64,000 nt of DNA, from the NCBI GenBank assembly GCA_025353165.1, contig JANXRE010000171.1:46683-110682 (forward strand), read 5' to 3'. Below are positions 42,646 to 50,815 of the stretch, piece by piece. This DNA is from Acidobacteriota bacterium (GTDB lineage: Bacteria; Acidobacteriota; Terriglobia; Bryobacterales; Bryobacteraceae). The notes below the pieces were generated by a model that was not told where the DNA came from, made no database searches, and was given only the letters and a program-made list of their open reading frames with translations. The number at the start of each line of letters is the position of its first letter. Positions within the stretch are counted from its first letter, which is position 1. Made by a program: the position numbers and the translations under genes.

Positions 42646-43401
42646 TCACCCTCTCTGCAACCGGCCGTAATCCACCAAAAAGTAATCCGGCAGCTGCCCC
42701 GACCCGAGCATCGCCCCGCTCGCGCCAGGAGGGCTGCTCAAGGTCCAAACATCGTTCTGCCCCAGCGGGCTGCTGCTCTGCCGCGTGAGTAAGTCGGCGG
42801 TGGCGCCCGCGTAAACATTCCACCGGCATCCCGCCGGCGCAAGCTCCGCGATGCTGACCACCACTCGCGAGCCGGCGGGCGCCGAGAACGTCCCCACGTC
42901 TCCCGGTGCACCCTCCACACCCGAGGCCGCCACCCACGTCAACTGCACATAGACCGGGTTCCCATCCGAATCCCCCAGCGCCAGGCTCGAAACAGCCGTG
43001 GGCCCTTTCGAAACCGGGCTGCCCACAATGCCGATCCCGACCGCGAAGGACTGGTCCCGCGCCTCGCGCCGCAGCTCGCCGTACATCTGCCACTTCCCCT
43101 TGAAGCGGTCGTTCAGTTGCTGAAAATAGGCATCTCGGTAGACCGTCTCGAGAGTCTGAAACGCGTGCCACCTCCGCAGCGCCGGCGTTACGTAGACCGA
43201 GCCGAGCGGCGGAGGCGTCCAAATGAACGGGTTGGTCCCGGTGTGCTTGAACCAGATCTCCAGCTCGTCGCCGATCTGCTCGGCCGCGATCTCGAGCTTC
43301 GCCTCGAGATCGATGCCTTCCGTCGTGGCCACATTCAGGATGCCGGCCTCATACGTCCGAAGAGTCTCCGAGTCTGCCGGATTGCCGTCGGTGAATAGCA
43401 T
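42646..43401 (-). CDS. Head-tail connector-like protein with Fn3-like domain
   Basis: 251 residues. Residues about 1-110 are helical (EIAAEQIGDELEIWFKHTGT, FQTLETVYRDAYFQQLNDRF), like head-tail adaptors. Residues about 125-225 are a fibronectin-III-like segment (PVYVQLTWVAASGVEGAPGD, GCRWNVYAGATADLLTRQSS) related to the one in the tail-tip protein. Its position after the coat gene and before the tail terminator supports a connector role. The fused Fn3-like domain probably sits on the particle surface (inference). Confidence 0.62.
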   Translation of the reverse strand: MLFTDGNPADSETLRTYEAGILNVATTEGIDLEAKLEIAAEQIGDELEIWFKHTGTNPFIWTPPPLGSVYVTPALRRWHAFQTLETVYRDAYFQQLNDRFKGKWQMYGELRREARDQSFAVGIGIVGSPVSKGPTAVSSLALGDSDGNPVYVQLTWVAASGVEGAPGDVGTFSAPAGSRVVVSIAELAPAGCRWNVYAGATADLLTRQSSSPLGQNDVWTLSSPPGASGAMLGSGQLPDYFLVDYGRLQRG

Positions 43402-43404
43402 GGC

Positions 43405-43704
43405 TTACCCCTTGCGCAGTTCCTTTTCAGAAATGAAGGCAAACTGCACCTGCCGCGCTTTGGCCTCCTGCTCCAGCCGCAGCCGCGCCGCTTTCGTGCG
43501 TGTCCGATACTCCGCCGCCTCGCTCGGGTCCGCCAGACGAGCCCGGCTCTCCACCAGCAGCCGCGCGGCGACCGTGCGCCGCACTTCGGAAACCAGCCCC
43601 GGCTTCCCGCCGTCGCTGGTCTCCAGGCTCATTACCAGCGTCGGATCTTCCGCGATAGCCCGTTCGATCTCGCGCATCTTTTGAAAGAAAATTCTCAAGT
43701 CCAT
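43405..43704 (-). CDS. Small helical protein of the virion cluster
   Basis: 99 residues (MDLRIFFQKMREIERAIAED), mostly helical with a charged C-terminal coil (EAAEYRTRTKAARLRLEQEA). It lies between the coat and connector genes and ends 3 bases before the latter. It could be a head-tail joining or decoration protein. No family recognised. Confidence 0.65.
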   Translation of the reverse strand: MDLRIFFQKMREIERAIAEDPTLVMSLETSDGGKPGLVSEVRRTVAARLLVESRARLADPSEAAEYRTRTKAARLRLEQEAKARQVQFAFISEKELRKG

Positions 43705-43720
43705 TGGTTCCTCTCATTCG

Positions 43721-43752
43721 GAAAAATAGGGACGGACGCTTGCGTCCGCCCC
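43721..43752 (-). terminator. Rho-independent terminator after the coat gene
   Basis: On the minus strand an 11-bp stem (43742-43752 with 43729-43739, loop AA) is followed by TATTTTT. It lies 24 bases after the coat stop codon, in the middle of the virion operon. Confidence 0.7.
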
Positions 43753-43775
43753 CATTCGTTTTGAGCGACGAATTG

Positions 43776-44687
43776 CTAGCTGTTCACCTGCACCGCGTGG
43801 TTGTTGCGCAGCACGCCGCAGCCGTACAGCACGTCCACGGTAAACTGCTGCGCCAGCGTGTTCGGCTGGTAGCTCATGGTCACGCGCATGCCGAAGTTGC
43901 CCAACTCCGCGTATTCGGCGATTGCGCCGGTTCCGGGAATCGGTTGGGGCAGCCGGCGTACCACCAGCCCCAGAGCGTTCTTCGCGAAAGCCAGGTTGTG
44001 GGTTGCAACCGGGCTGGCCCCCGTCTTCGGAACGAACTGCGACCGGAACACGAAGAAGTCTTTGATCTTGCCCACCGACCCCTCGATCAGCGCCCGCAGT
44101 CCGGCATCGCCGGCCGTGTCGTACTCGCTGAAACGGGGAATCTGGCGCAGCGTCGAATAGGCATCGCTCGCCACCACCAGGTACTTCGCCGCGCTCGCCG
44201 GCACTTTCGCCGTAAATAGCGAGCTCTCCGCCAAGTCGATAATGTTCTCGGTCAGAGGAGTTCCCGCGACGCCCACCGGCGTGTTCGCCGAGAACTGCGA
44301 ATACAGGTTCAGCAGGTCCGCTTCAATCCGCTCCGCCAGGGCAACCACGGCCGGTTGCATGTAGATCCGGAGCAGGTCCGGAACGGCCAGTACTTTGGTG
44401 ACGTCCGGAATCTGGAACGTCGCTTCCGCGTGGGTATTTAGCACGATCTGCGCGTTGCCGAGCGAAGGGTTCTGCGTTTGCACCGTTCCGCCTTCCGCCA
44501 GGTTGTTGGCCACCAGCGTCGGGGGGATCGGCACGTTGACGGTATCGCCCGCCTGCGCCAAAGTCGGTTCATAGTCGCGGTTCACGAGGTTGCCCATGAC
44601 GAGGTTCCCCATAAGCGCCGGCAGCGCATCCACCGCCACCAGTTTCACGATCGCGCTCGCGATATTTGCTGACGTAATAATCGCCAT
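43776..44687 (-). CDS. Major capsid protein, P22 coat-like
   Basis: 303 residues. The N-terminus MAIITSANIASAIVKLVAVD, the loop NLVNRDYEPTLAQAGDTVNV and the segment EATFQIPDVTKVLAVPDLLR are typical of P22-type coat proteins that use a scaffold and no maturation protease. Later segments (YLVVASDAYSTLRQIPRFSE, NLAFAKNALGLVVRRLPQPI) fit the same family. It follows the scaffold gene with a terminator hairpin between, and another terminator comes after it, so its dosage may be set separately. Confidence 0.85.
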   Translation of the reverse strand: MAIITSANIASAIVKLVAVDALPALMGNLVMGNLVNRDYEPTLAQAGDTVNVPIPPTLVANNLAEGGTVQTQNPSLGNAQIVLNTHAEATFQIPDVTKVLAVPDLLRIYMQPAVVALAERIEADLLNLYSQFSANTPVGVAGTPLTENIIDLAESSLFTAKVPASAAKYLVVASDAYSTLRQIPRFSEYDTAGDAGLRALIEGSVGKIKDFFVFRSQFVPKTGASPVATHNLAFAKNALGLVVRRLPQPIPGTGAIAEYAELGNFGMRVTMSYQPNTLAQQFTVDVLYGCGVLRNNHAVQVNS

Positions 44688-44705
44688 CTATTTCTTTCTC
44701 TCCTT

Positions 44706-44733
44706 GAAAACAAAAGGCGCTCCTGGGAGCGCC
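44706..44733 (-). terminator. Rho-independent terminator between scaffold and coat genes
   Basis: On the minus strand GGCGCTC and GAGCGCC (44716-44733) form a 7-bp stem with a CCAG loop, followed by TTTTGTTTT. It lies 19 bases before the coat start. Confidence 0.7.
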
Positions 44734-44765
44734 CTCTTCGTCGTTGTTTCAACCAGCCGTGCAAG

Positions 44766-44814
44766 ACGTGGCGCACGCACTCCTGCGTGCCGCGTCGGCA
44801 CTCTTGCCGACGCC
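44766..44814. repeat. Dispersed repeat family 2, copy 2
   Basis: Begins ACGTGGCGCACGCACTCCTG and continues into a GCGTGCCGCGTCGGCACTC stretch; closely similar to 39630-39679. It lies between the scaffold stop and the terminator. Confidence 0.7.
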
Positions 44815-44827
44815 ATCTTGCCTGGCC

Positions 44828-45379
44828 CTACATTCCGCGCAGCGTCTGCGACGCCACTCTCGAAATCTCTTGCCGCACCCGATCCAGTTCCTCGGGGCTC
44901 ATCCCCGGCCGGATCTTATCCATGTCGATCCCCGGCGACGCCGGTATCCGTTGCGCGCTTGCCGCCCCGCTTCCACCGGCCATCCGCGCCGGCATCAGTT
45001 CGGGATTCTCCGCGACAAAATGGGTCAGGTAATCCCGCAACCCAAGTTCACCCTGATCGCCCCGAGCCACCAGCCGGCCGTCTTCAGCACGCGTCACATC
45101 GTCCTTTACAGCCCGAAAAGCGAGGTCGATCTTCGCGACGCCCAGCTTCTGCAGCTCGGCGCGAATCGCGCTGCCCCGCTCCGCTTCCTCCGCCAACTTC
45201 CGGCTGAAGCGGTTCTCTTCCACCAGCTTGTTCACCTGGCTTTCGAGCTGTTCGCGGCGCCGCCGCTCCTCGATGAGTTCGGCCTTGTAGGCGGGCTCCG
45301 CCTTGGATTGCTCCGACTTGGCGAATTCCGTGATCGCCTGCCGGATCAGCAAACCGACATCTACTCCCTGTTCATCCAT
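44828..45379 (-). CDS. Capsid scaffolding protein
   Basis: 183 residues, strongly charged and helical: SEQSKAEPAYKAELIEERRR, LESQVNKLVEENRFSRKLAE, and a C-terminal helix SPEELDRVRQEISRVASQTL. The composition, length and place between portal and coat are those of scaffolding proteins, whose C-terminal helix binds coat. No protease domain is fused. It would guide procapsid assembly and leave before or during packaging. Confidence 0.75.
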   Translation of the reverse strand: MDEQGVDVGLLIRQAITEFAKSEQSKAEPAYKAELIEERRRREQLESQVNKLVEENRFSRKLAEEAERGSAIRAELQKLGVAKIDLAFRAVKDDVTRAEDGRLVARGDQGELGLRDYLTHFVAENPELMPARMAGGSGAASAQRIPASPGIDMDKIRPGMSPEELDRVRQEISRVASQTLRGM

Positions 45380-45406
45380 ATCTGTGTCCTCTCTCCTGGG
45401 TGCGTT

Positions 45407-46831
45407 TTATACCTTTGTGACTGGGCTGGGCCCCAGCGGCTGAGCGTCGATCTCCGCGGAAATCTGCCCCTTTATGTCCTGCCGGGCGTCGCACAGGTAC
45501 TTCAGCGCGAGCTTCTTGAAAATCTGCCTCTTCAGCGTCGGCGAATCGATCCCGAGACTCAGCAGCCGCTGCGCATCGTCGAGCTCGCTCGAAAAATCGC
45601 CAATGTCGAATTCATCGAGGCCCGATACATGCACCTCGATCCCGTCTTCGCGCGCCACCTCGATCGCCATCAGCACCCGCCGCGTCAGATCTTTGATGGC
45701 GTCGCCGTACGCCCGCAGCACTTCCTGCGTGATCGAAAAATCCCGCTGCTTGCTGAGCGCCGATTGCGGCTGGCTCGACAGCGACCCGCCCGCCTGCGTC
45801 AGATAGCAGACCCGGTAAATCTCCTCCTGCAATCTCTGCAGGTTGTCCGCGGCGATCCGGTAGACTTTGCCCTCCGGCTCGGTCCAACCGAACTTATCGT
45901 TGGGGTTGAGCTGGATGTAATAGGATTCGCCGAGGATCTGGTTCCACTGCTTCTCCGAGTAGATCACCGGCATCGCGAACAACCCCATCGTCAGCGCCCA
46001 CGACAGAGCGTTCGACTTATTGAAGTGTTCCAGCTGCAGCAGCCCCGCCTTATTCATCAGCCAGAGCCCTTCCTGGATCTCCAGCCGGAACAGAGGGACC
46101 TTCTTCTGTTTAGCCAGCCCGTGCGTGCCGGAGTCGTCCAGCTCCACCGGCTTGCCCTGTCCGACCCTTCTGTACTTTCGAAAGGTCTGCCGGTCGTAGT
46201 ACGTCCACCAAGTCTCGGTTTCCCACTCGCCGGAGCCCGCCGACTCGGTCTTCAAATCCGACGTTCGGATCACCACCCATTCCAGGTTGCCCAGCGGATC
46301 GTAAGACCAATTGATGATGTCGTCCGCGCTGAACCGCGCCAGGTAGGCTCTCGACCTGCCGCTGGCGTCTTCTTCCGCTCGGCTCCCAACCGCTCCCACC
46401 GCCCGGGGGAAATCGGCCAAAATGTAGCTGCTCCCTTCCACCAGAGCGTCCACCAGGCAGCCGCGCAGGAAATCCGTCAGGTCCGTGCCGCGCAGATCGC
46501 AATCGGCGGTGAAATCGTAATAGAAGCGCTTGGCCGCTTCGTTCGGCCCTTCGAACGCCAGCACCGGCTCGCGCCGGAACACCGTCGCGGCATACCAGTC
46601 GATGATGGACCCGATGTAGTTCTCATAGAAGGCCGCGTTCAGGCGTTCGCTGTACAGGTCGGGCTGTTCCCGGTGGCGCTGGACGAGGTAGGCCATCGCG
46701 TTCTGTTTCAACTGGTCCCCGCCCGTATACAGATCGCGGTACATCTTGCGCGCCGCTTTCCGGGCGATATATTCCGGATGCTCTCGATCTATTTCAAACA
46801 CACCCTTCTCCTCTTCCGTCTTGTTTCCCAT
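45407..46831 (-). CDS. Phage portal protein
   Basis: 474 residues. The sequence has the portal pattern of an N-terminal helical region (NAMAYLVQRHREQPDLYSER), a central wing/stem (YENYIGSIIDWYAATVFRRE, LRGCLVDALVEGSSYILADF) and a C-terminal helical crown (REDGIEVHVSGLDEFDIGDF). It forms the dodecameric DNA channel at one capsid vertex. It lies 7 bases after the large terminase gene and 27 before the scaffold gene. Confidence 0.85.
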   Translation of the reverse strand: MGNKTEEEKGVFEIDREHPEYIARKAARKMYRDLYTGGDQLKQNAMAYLVQRHREQPDLYSERLNAAFYENYIGSIIDWYAATVFRREPVLAFEGPNEAAKRFYYDFTADCDLRGTDLTDFLRGCLVDALVEGSSYILADFPRAVGAVGSRAEEDASGRSRAYLARFSADDIINWSYDPLGNLEWVVIRTSDLKTESAGSGEWETETWWTYYDRQTFRKYRRVGQGKPVELDDSGTHGLAKQKKVPLFRLEIQEGLWLMNKAGLLQLEHFNKSNALSWALTMGLFAMPVIYSEKQWNQILGESYYIQLNPNDKFGWTEPEGKVYRIAADNLQRLQEEIYRVCYLTQAGGSLSSQPQSALSKQRDFSITQEVLRAYGDAIKDLTRRVLMAIEVAREDGIEVHVSGLDEFDIGDFSSELDDAQRLLSLGIDSPTLKRQIFKKLALKYLCDARQDIKGQISAEIDAQPLGPSPVTKV

Positions 46832-46838
46832 CGGTGGC

Positions 46839-48143
46839 TCAAAACAACCGCCCCCGCCGCTGCTCCGGTTCCATTACCTGGGGCTTGCATTCCTGCCACA
46901 CCAGATACCCCAGCGCGTCGCTCAAGTGCGTACGCCGCGGATCCCGCTGCTTGTCGATCACCGCGCTGTCCGGCAGGTACACCACCTGCTCCAAATCCTT
47001 GATCAGTTCCTTGCACCGCGGGTTCACGTGCAGACGAACGCCGCCGTCCGCGCTTTGAAGCATCGCGTTCATCACGCTCACCCTGTCCCGAACGCCCGGA
47101 TTACTCTTCGGTACCCGTTTCGCGTACCAGTAGCCCCGCACTTGCAGGTAACTGGCGATAATCGCGTAATCCGTGCTTCCGCCGGTCTGCATATTCTGTC
47201 CGCTCGCATCGCCATAAATCGACATCCCGCCCCGATGCGGCGCAAATCGTCCGGTGAATTCCCGGCACGCGTCTTCCGTGCTGGCCCGGTTCAGAACGAT
47301 CTCGTCGTGAACCCACACCGTGCCCTTGATCACCTGCGCCACAATTGAGCACATCGGATTCACGTTGAAGTCCAGCGCCCACAGCAATTGCTCGTCGGGA
47401 TCGATTTCACGCGCCTTCACGTGCTTGGTCCGGTCGAACTCGCAGTACACGCGCCCCGCCGTCATTTCGAGATACTCTCCCATCACTTCCTGCCGGAAGA
47501 ACTTCTCGTCGTAACTCCCTTTCAGGCGGTCGTAAAAATCCGGAACCTTGTCCAGCACGTACCGGTTCTCATAAGGCTTCGCCGACACCGTCTCGTAGCC
47601 CGGGATCGGGTTCGCGACAAACCGCTCGTAAACCCAATCGAATCCCTTCGGCGTCCACACCGCGAACCCGCACAGCCGCTTGGCCTTCGGATCCCGCAGC
47701 CTGCCTTCCAACCGCAGCCACGCCTGTTCCGGCGCATACGACAGCTCGTCGATGCCGAACCAGGCCAGGTTCGTGCCCCGCAGCCGCTCGAAGTCTTCCA
47801 CCGACCGGAACGCGATCTTCGACTTCGCGTACTTCAACGTGATCTCGTTGATGCTCTTGTTAAAATCGAACTCCACGCCGTTCTCTTCCAGCAGCTCCAA
47901 CAGGGCCCGCTGCGTCGAGTCCCGCAGCATCGGATACGTCGGCGCGCCGATCAACCCCATCCGCCCCGGGTTCTCGAATGCCAGGCGAATCGCCTCGTGG
48001 CACAGTGCCTGGCTTTTCCCGGAACCGATCGGTCCTGAGAAACCCTTAAACCTCGCCTTCGACCGGTGAAACTTCGCCTGTGAGGGCAGTGGATCGTAAG
48101 CGATCCCGTAATTCAGCGTCCGTCCTTGTCTTGTTCGACCCAT
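46839..48143 (-). CDS. Phage terminase large subunit
   Basis: 434 residues. ATPase domain with Walker A GPIGSGKSQALCHEA at about residue 37, Walker B LAWFGIDELS, then a coupling segment WTPKGFDWVYERF. The C-terminal RNase H-like nuclease domain carries Asp residues in LWALDFNVNP and SIYGDASGQ, and a C-terminal RRTHLSDALGYLVW. It is the packaging motor and DNA-cutting enzyme. The nuclease residues appear present. The start overlaps the upstream small gene by 31 bases. Confidence 0.92.
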   Translation of the reverse strand: MGRTRQGRTLNYGIAYDPLPSQAKFHRSKARFKGFSGPIGSGKSQALCHEAIRLAFENPGRMGLIGAPTYPMLRDSTQRALLELLEENGVEFDFNKSINEITLKYAKSKIAFRSVEDFERLRGTNLAWFGIDELSYAPEQAWLRLEGRLRDPKAKRLCGFAVWTPKGFDWVYERFVANPIPGYETVSAKPYENRYVLDKVPDFYDRLKGSYDEKFFRQEVMGEYLEMTAGRVYCEFDRTKHVKAREIDPDEQLLWALDFNVNPMCSIVAQVIKGTVWVHDEIVLNRASTEDACREFTGRFAPHRGGMSIYGDASGQNMQTGGSTDYAIIASYLQVRGYWYAKRVPKSNPGVRDRVSVMNAMLQSADGGVRLHVNPRCKELIKDLEQVVYLPDSAVIDKQRDPRRTHLSDALGYLVWQECKPQVMEPEQRRGRLF

Positions 48144-48304
48144 TTCACCCGAACCTCGTCGACTCCGTGTTCCAACTCCATGTCCTTCATCACGCTCAAC
48201 AGCCGCAGGAAGTCTGCCACCGAAATCGCGTCCTTTTTCTCCTGCTTTGCGAATCGCTGGATCAACTCCCGCACGATCTCCACCGTCGGCTTATCGCTAG
48301 GCAT
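48113..48304 (-). CDS. Small protein in the small-terminase position
   Basis: 63 residues (MPSDKPTVEIVRELIQRFAK), helical and charged, with an AAGGTG site upstream of the ATG at 48304. It is shorter than known small terminases and has no clear DNA-binding motif. It overlaps the start of the large terminase gene, which suggests coupling. Whether it gives pac-type recognition is unknown; loss of specificity would suit a transfer agent (inference). Confidence 0.6.
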   Translation of the reverse strand: MPSDKPTVEIVRELIQRFAKQEKKDAISVADFLRLLSVMKDMELEHGVDEVRVKWVEQDKDGR

Positions 48305-48327
48305 CCATGCTCACCTTGAGGCTCCCC

Positions 48328-48364
48328 AAAAAAAGAACGGCGCCGGGTTACCCCGACGCCGTTC
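48328..48364 (-). terminator. Rho-independent terminator just upstream of the virion operon
   Basis: On the minus strand GAACGGCG ... CGCCGTTC form an outer 8-bp stem with an inner CGGG/CCCG stem, followed by seven T (48328-48334). It ends 24 bases before the first virion gene, so transcripts from upstream would stop or be attenuated there. No promoter between it and the gene is apparent. Confidence 0.75.
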
Positions 48365-48582
48365 ACTTGCAAGGAGCCGCTCTCTTCTCCTACCCGACTT
48401 CAACGTATCACGTCGTCACAAGCATTTCGGATCTGATGTTCCTTAACTGATTGAAACCACTAACCGAAAACCAAAAAACATATGTGTGAACGGGTTTTTT
48501 GAGAACCCCAAAAATGGCAAAAAACGAGACCGCCCCAAATCCCTTTCGATTTCGATATACTCGCGGACGCCGGCGCATTATT

Positions 48583-48906
48583 ATGAAAACCCTCTCGGTT
48601 CTTCTCCTCCTCGCTCTCGTTCTCCCCGCGGCGGAAAAAGTCGCTCCCAAGGAAAAAATCGTCTTCACCGCCAAACCCGGAAACGTAAGCTTTGATCACG
48701 CAACCCATCTGAAAGCCTTGAACGGAAAGTGCGAAGCGTGCCACACTTCGCTCTTCCCTCAGTCCAAGGCGCCCATCAACTTCAGGCCGCCACACTCCAA
48801 GGAGGAGGCCGCCAAGACATCCTGCGGCTCCTGCCATCGCGAGGGCGGCCAGGCCTTCGCCACCAAGGGAAACTGCATGAACAGCAAGTGCCACGTAAAG
48901 AGCTGA
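48583..48906 (+). CDS. Small periplasmic multiheme cytochrome c (c7/c3-like)
   Basis: 107 residues from the ATG at 48583, which begins signal peptide MKTLSVLLLLALVLPAA. Two CxxCH sites (CEACH, CGSCH) and one spaced CMNSKCH (CxxxxCH) could bind three hemes. FDHATH and RPPHSKEE supply distal His ligands, as in class III cytochromes. It probably carries low-potential electrons in the periplasm. Its 3' end overlaps the nitrilase gene start. Confidence 0.82.
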   Translation: MKTLSVLLLLALVLPAAEKVAPKEKIVFTAKPGNVSFDHATHLKALNGKCEACHTSLFPQSKAPINFRPPHSKEEAAKTSCGSCHREGGQAFATKGNCMNSKCHVKS

Positions 48907-49739
48907 CCGCCGCCGTCGTCCAGGCCGGATCCGTTCCTTTCGATGCGGCTTGCTCCCTCGACAAGGCGCTGGAATTCATCGAAGCCGCGGCCGGACAGGG
49001 CGCGGAACTCATCGTCTTCCCCGAGGCGTTTCTATCGGGCTACCCCAAGGGAGAAGACTTCGGCGCGCGCGTCGGCATGCGCACGCCCGAGGGACGCACC
49101 CTATTTCGCCGCTATCACGAGAGCGCCATCGACGTTCCCGGCCCCGAGACGGAGCGCCTCGCCGCCGCGTGCCGCGACCGCGCCGCGAATCTCGTCATCG
49201 GAGTCATCGAACGCGAACGCGGAACGCTGTACTGCACCGCCCTCTTCTTCGATGCGGAAGGAGTACTGCGCGGCAAGCATCGCAAGGTGATGCCGACCGC
49301 GATGGAGCGGCTCATCTGGGGCTTCGGCGATGGGTCGACGTTGCAGGTGCACGAACTTCCCATCGGCCGCGTCGGCGCCGCGATCTGCTGGGAAAATTAC
49401 ATGCCGCTGCTGCGCGCGCATCTGTACCGGCAGGGCATCGAACTGTACTGCGCCCCGACCGTCGACGATCGCGATGCGTGGATTCCGACCATGCGCCACA
49501 TCGCCCACGAAGGCCGCTGCTTCGTGCTGTCGGCATGCCAGTACATGCCCGGCTTGATTCGCGGCGGAAGCGTCATCGTAAATCCGTTCGGCGAACTTCT
49601 CGCGGGGCCGAACTATTCCGGCGAGTGCATTCTCACCGCCACCCTCGATCTCGGCCAGATCGTCGAAGGCAAATTCGATCTCGACGTCGCCGGCCACTAC
49701 GCGAGGCCGGATATCTTTAAACTAACGGTATGCGAATAG
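48888..49739 (+). CDS. Nitrilase-family carbon-nitrogen hydrolase
   Basis: 283 residues from the GTG at 48888; the frame stays open upstream, but that part is the shadow of the cytochrome gene. The triad is clear: Glu in VFPEAFLSGYP, Lys in RGKHRKVMPT and Cys in AAICWENYMPL. The order of blocks matches true nitrilases (nitrile to carboxylate plus ammonia), though amidases of this superfamily cannot be excluded. Cytoplasmic. It overlaps the next gene by 10 bases. Confidence 0.88.
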   Translation: MPRKELTAAVVQAGSVPFDAACSLDKALEFIEAAAGQGAELIVFPEAFLSGYPKGEDFGARVGMRTPEGRTLFRRYHESAIDVPGPETERLAAACRDRAANLVIGVIERERGTLYCTALFFDAEGVLRGKHRKVMPTAMERLIWGFGDGSTLQVHELPIGRVGAAICWENYMPLLRAHLYRQGIELYCAPTVDDRDAWIPTMRHIAHEGRCFVLSACQYMPGLIRGGSVIVNPFGELLAGPNYSGECILTATLDLGQIVEGKFDLDVAGHYARPDIFKLTVCE

Positions 49740-50761
49740 TTTTTGGCGTCCTGGCCGCAACTGTTGTTCTCGCGCAAGAGCCGCCATTGCGCCTCGCCGT
49801 CGCCGGACTGGTGCACGGCCACGTGCAAGGATTTCTCGACGCGGCCAAGAATCGGAAGGACGTCCAAATCGTCGGCATCTCAGATCCCGATCCGGCGCTG
49901 CGCAAAAAATACGGCGCGCAGTTTGCGGACATCCGCGAGATGCTCGAGCGCACGAAGCCGGAAGCTCTTGCTATTTTCACCAGCACCTACGACCACCCCG
50001 CCGCAGTCGAAGCCGCCGCCGCGAAGCACATTCCCGTCATGATGGAGAAGCCGCTCGCCGTCTCGATGGAACACGCGAGCCGCATCGCCCGCGCCGGTAT
50101 TCCCGTGATCGTGAATTACGAAACGACGTGGTATCGAAGTCACGGCGAGATCCGCCGCCTGATGACGGCGGGCGACATTCGTAGAATGGTCGCGATGGAC
50201 GGCCACCAGGGCCCGCAAGAGATCCACGTGCAGCCCGAATTCTTTGCCTGGCTCACCGATCCCGCGAAGAACGGCGCAGGCGCGCTGTTCGATTTCGGCT
50301 GCTACGGCGCGAACCTCATGACGTGGATGATGGACAATCAGCGCCCCCTCGCGGTGACCGCGATCACGCACACTAACAAGCCGCGCATCTATCCGCACGT
50401 CGACGACGAAGCGACGATCCTCGTGCAGTACTCGAACGCGCAAGGCGTGATTCAAGCGTCTTGGAACTGGCCGTTCGGCAGGAAAGATTTCGAAGTGTAC
50501 GGCGAGAAGTCGTACGCGATCGCGACCGGCGGGGACACACTGCGCGTGCGCCTGCCGGGACAAGCGAAAGAGGAAACGCAAACTCCGCGCGAATTACCGG
50601 CGGATGAGCGAGATTCCATTTCGTACCTCGCCGCAATCGTGCGCGGCAAACTCAAGCCGGCGGGCCTTTCGTCGCTGGAAAATAACCTCGTCGTCACCCA
50701 AATTCTCGACGCGGCGCGCGCTTCCGCCCACACCGGCAAAACAATATACTTTACTAAATAA
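49730..50761 (+). CDS. Gfo/Idh/MocA-family oxidoreductase, exported form
   Basis: 343 residues. An N-terminal signal-like MRIVFGVLAATVVLAQ precedes a Rossmann fold (LRLAVAGLVHGHVQGFL; the dinucleotide loop is AGLVHGH rather than GxGxxG), the conserved VMMEKPLAV, and the C-terminal beta domain with GALFDFGCYG and YPHVDDEATILVQY. Family members oxidise or isomerise sugars with NAD(P). The altered dinucleotide loop and an export signal are common in acidobacterial members and leave cofactor use uncertain. Confidence 0.85.
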   Translation: MRIVFGVLAATVVLAQEPPLRLAVAGLVHGHVQGFLDAAKNRKDVQIVGISDPDPALRKKYGAQFADIREMLERTKPEALAIFTSTYDHPAAVEAAAAKHIPVMMEKPLAVSMEHASRIARAGIPVIVNYETTWYRSHGEIRRLMTAGDIRRMVAMDGHQGPQEIHVQPEFFAWLTDPAKNGAGALFDFGCYGANLMTWMMDNQRPLAVTAITHTNKPRIYPHVDDEATILVQYSNAQGVIQASWNWPFGRKDFEVYGEKSYAIATGGDTLRVRLPGQAKEETQTPRELPADERDSISYLAAIVRGKLKPAGLSSLENNLVVTQILDAARASAHTGKTIYFTK

Positions 50762-50815
50762 AGTACCTCTGCTATGCAGCGGTCTGTATGGCGCTGAGGG
50801 CGCTACACTCGGGTC

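Larger units (their letters stand above)
33621..48304 (-). mobile_element. Phage-derived virion gene cluster, candidate gene transfer agent
   Basis: About 14.7 kb, one strand, packaging to tail tip in canonical phage order: small terminase candidate, large terminase, portal, scaffold, coat, connectors, tail terminator, tail tube, frameshifting chaperone, short tape measure, two distal tail proteins, 1306-residue tip protein and one unknown. I see no integrase, excisionase, repressor, replication, lysis or maturation-protease gene, and no att-like repeat at the ends. Chromosomal dispersed repeats of two families lie inside. A terminator stands before the first gene. Size and content recall RcGTA, but the coat is P22-like. 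A prophage remnant is the alternative. Confidence 0.7.

Noticed and set aside
44828..47002. 752-codon plus-strand frame opposite scaffold, portal and terminase genes
   Set aside because: Low-complexity Arg/Leu/Pro shadow; the minus-strand genes have clear virion functions.
48408..48894. Minus-strand frames upstream of the virion operon
   Set aside because: They are antisense to the cytochrome gene and its leader and lack protein-like features.
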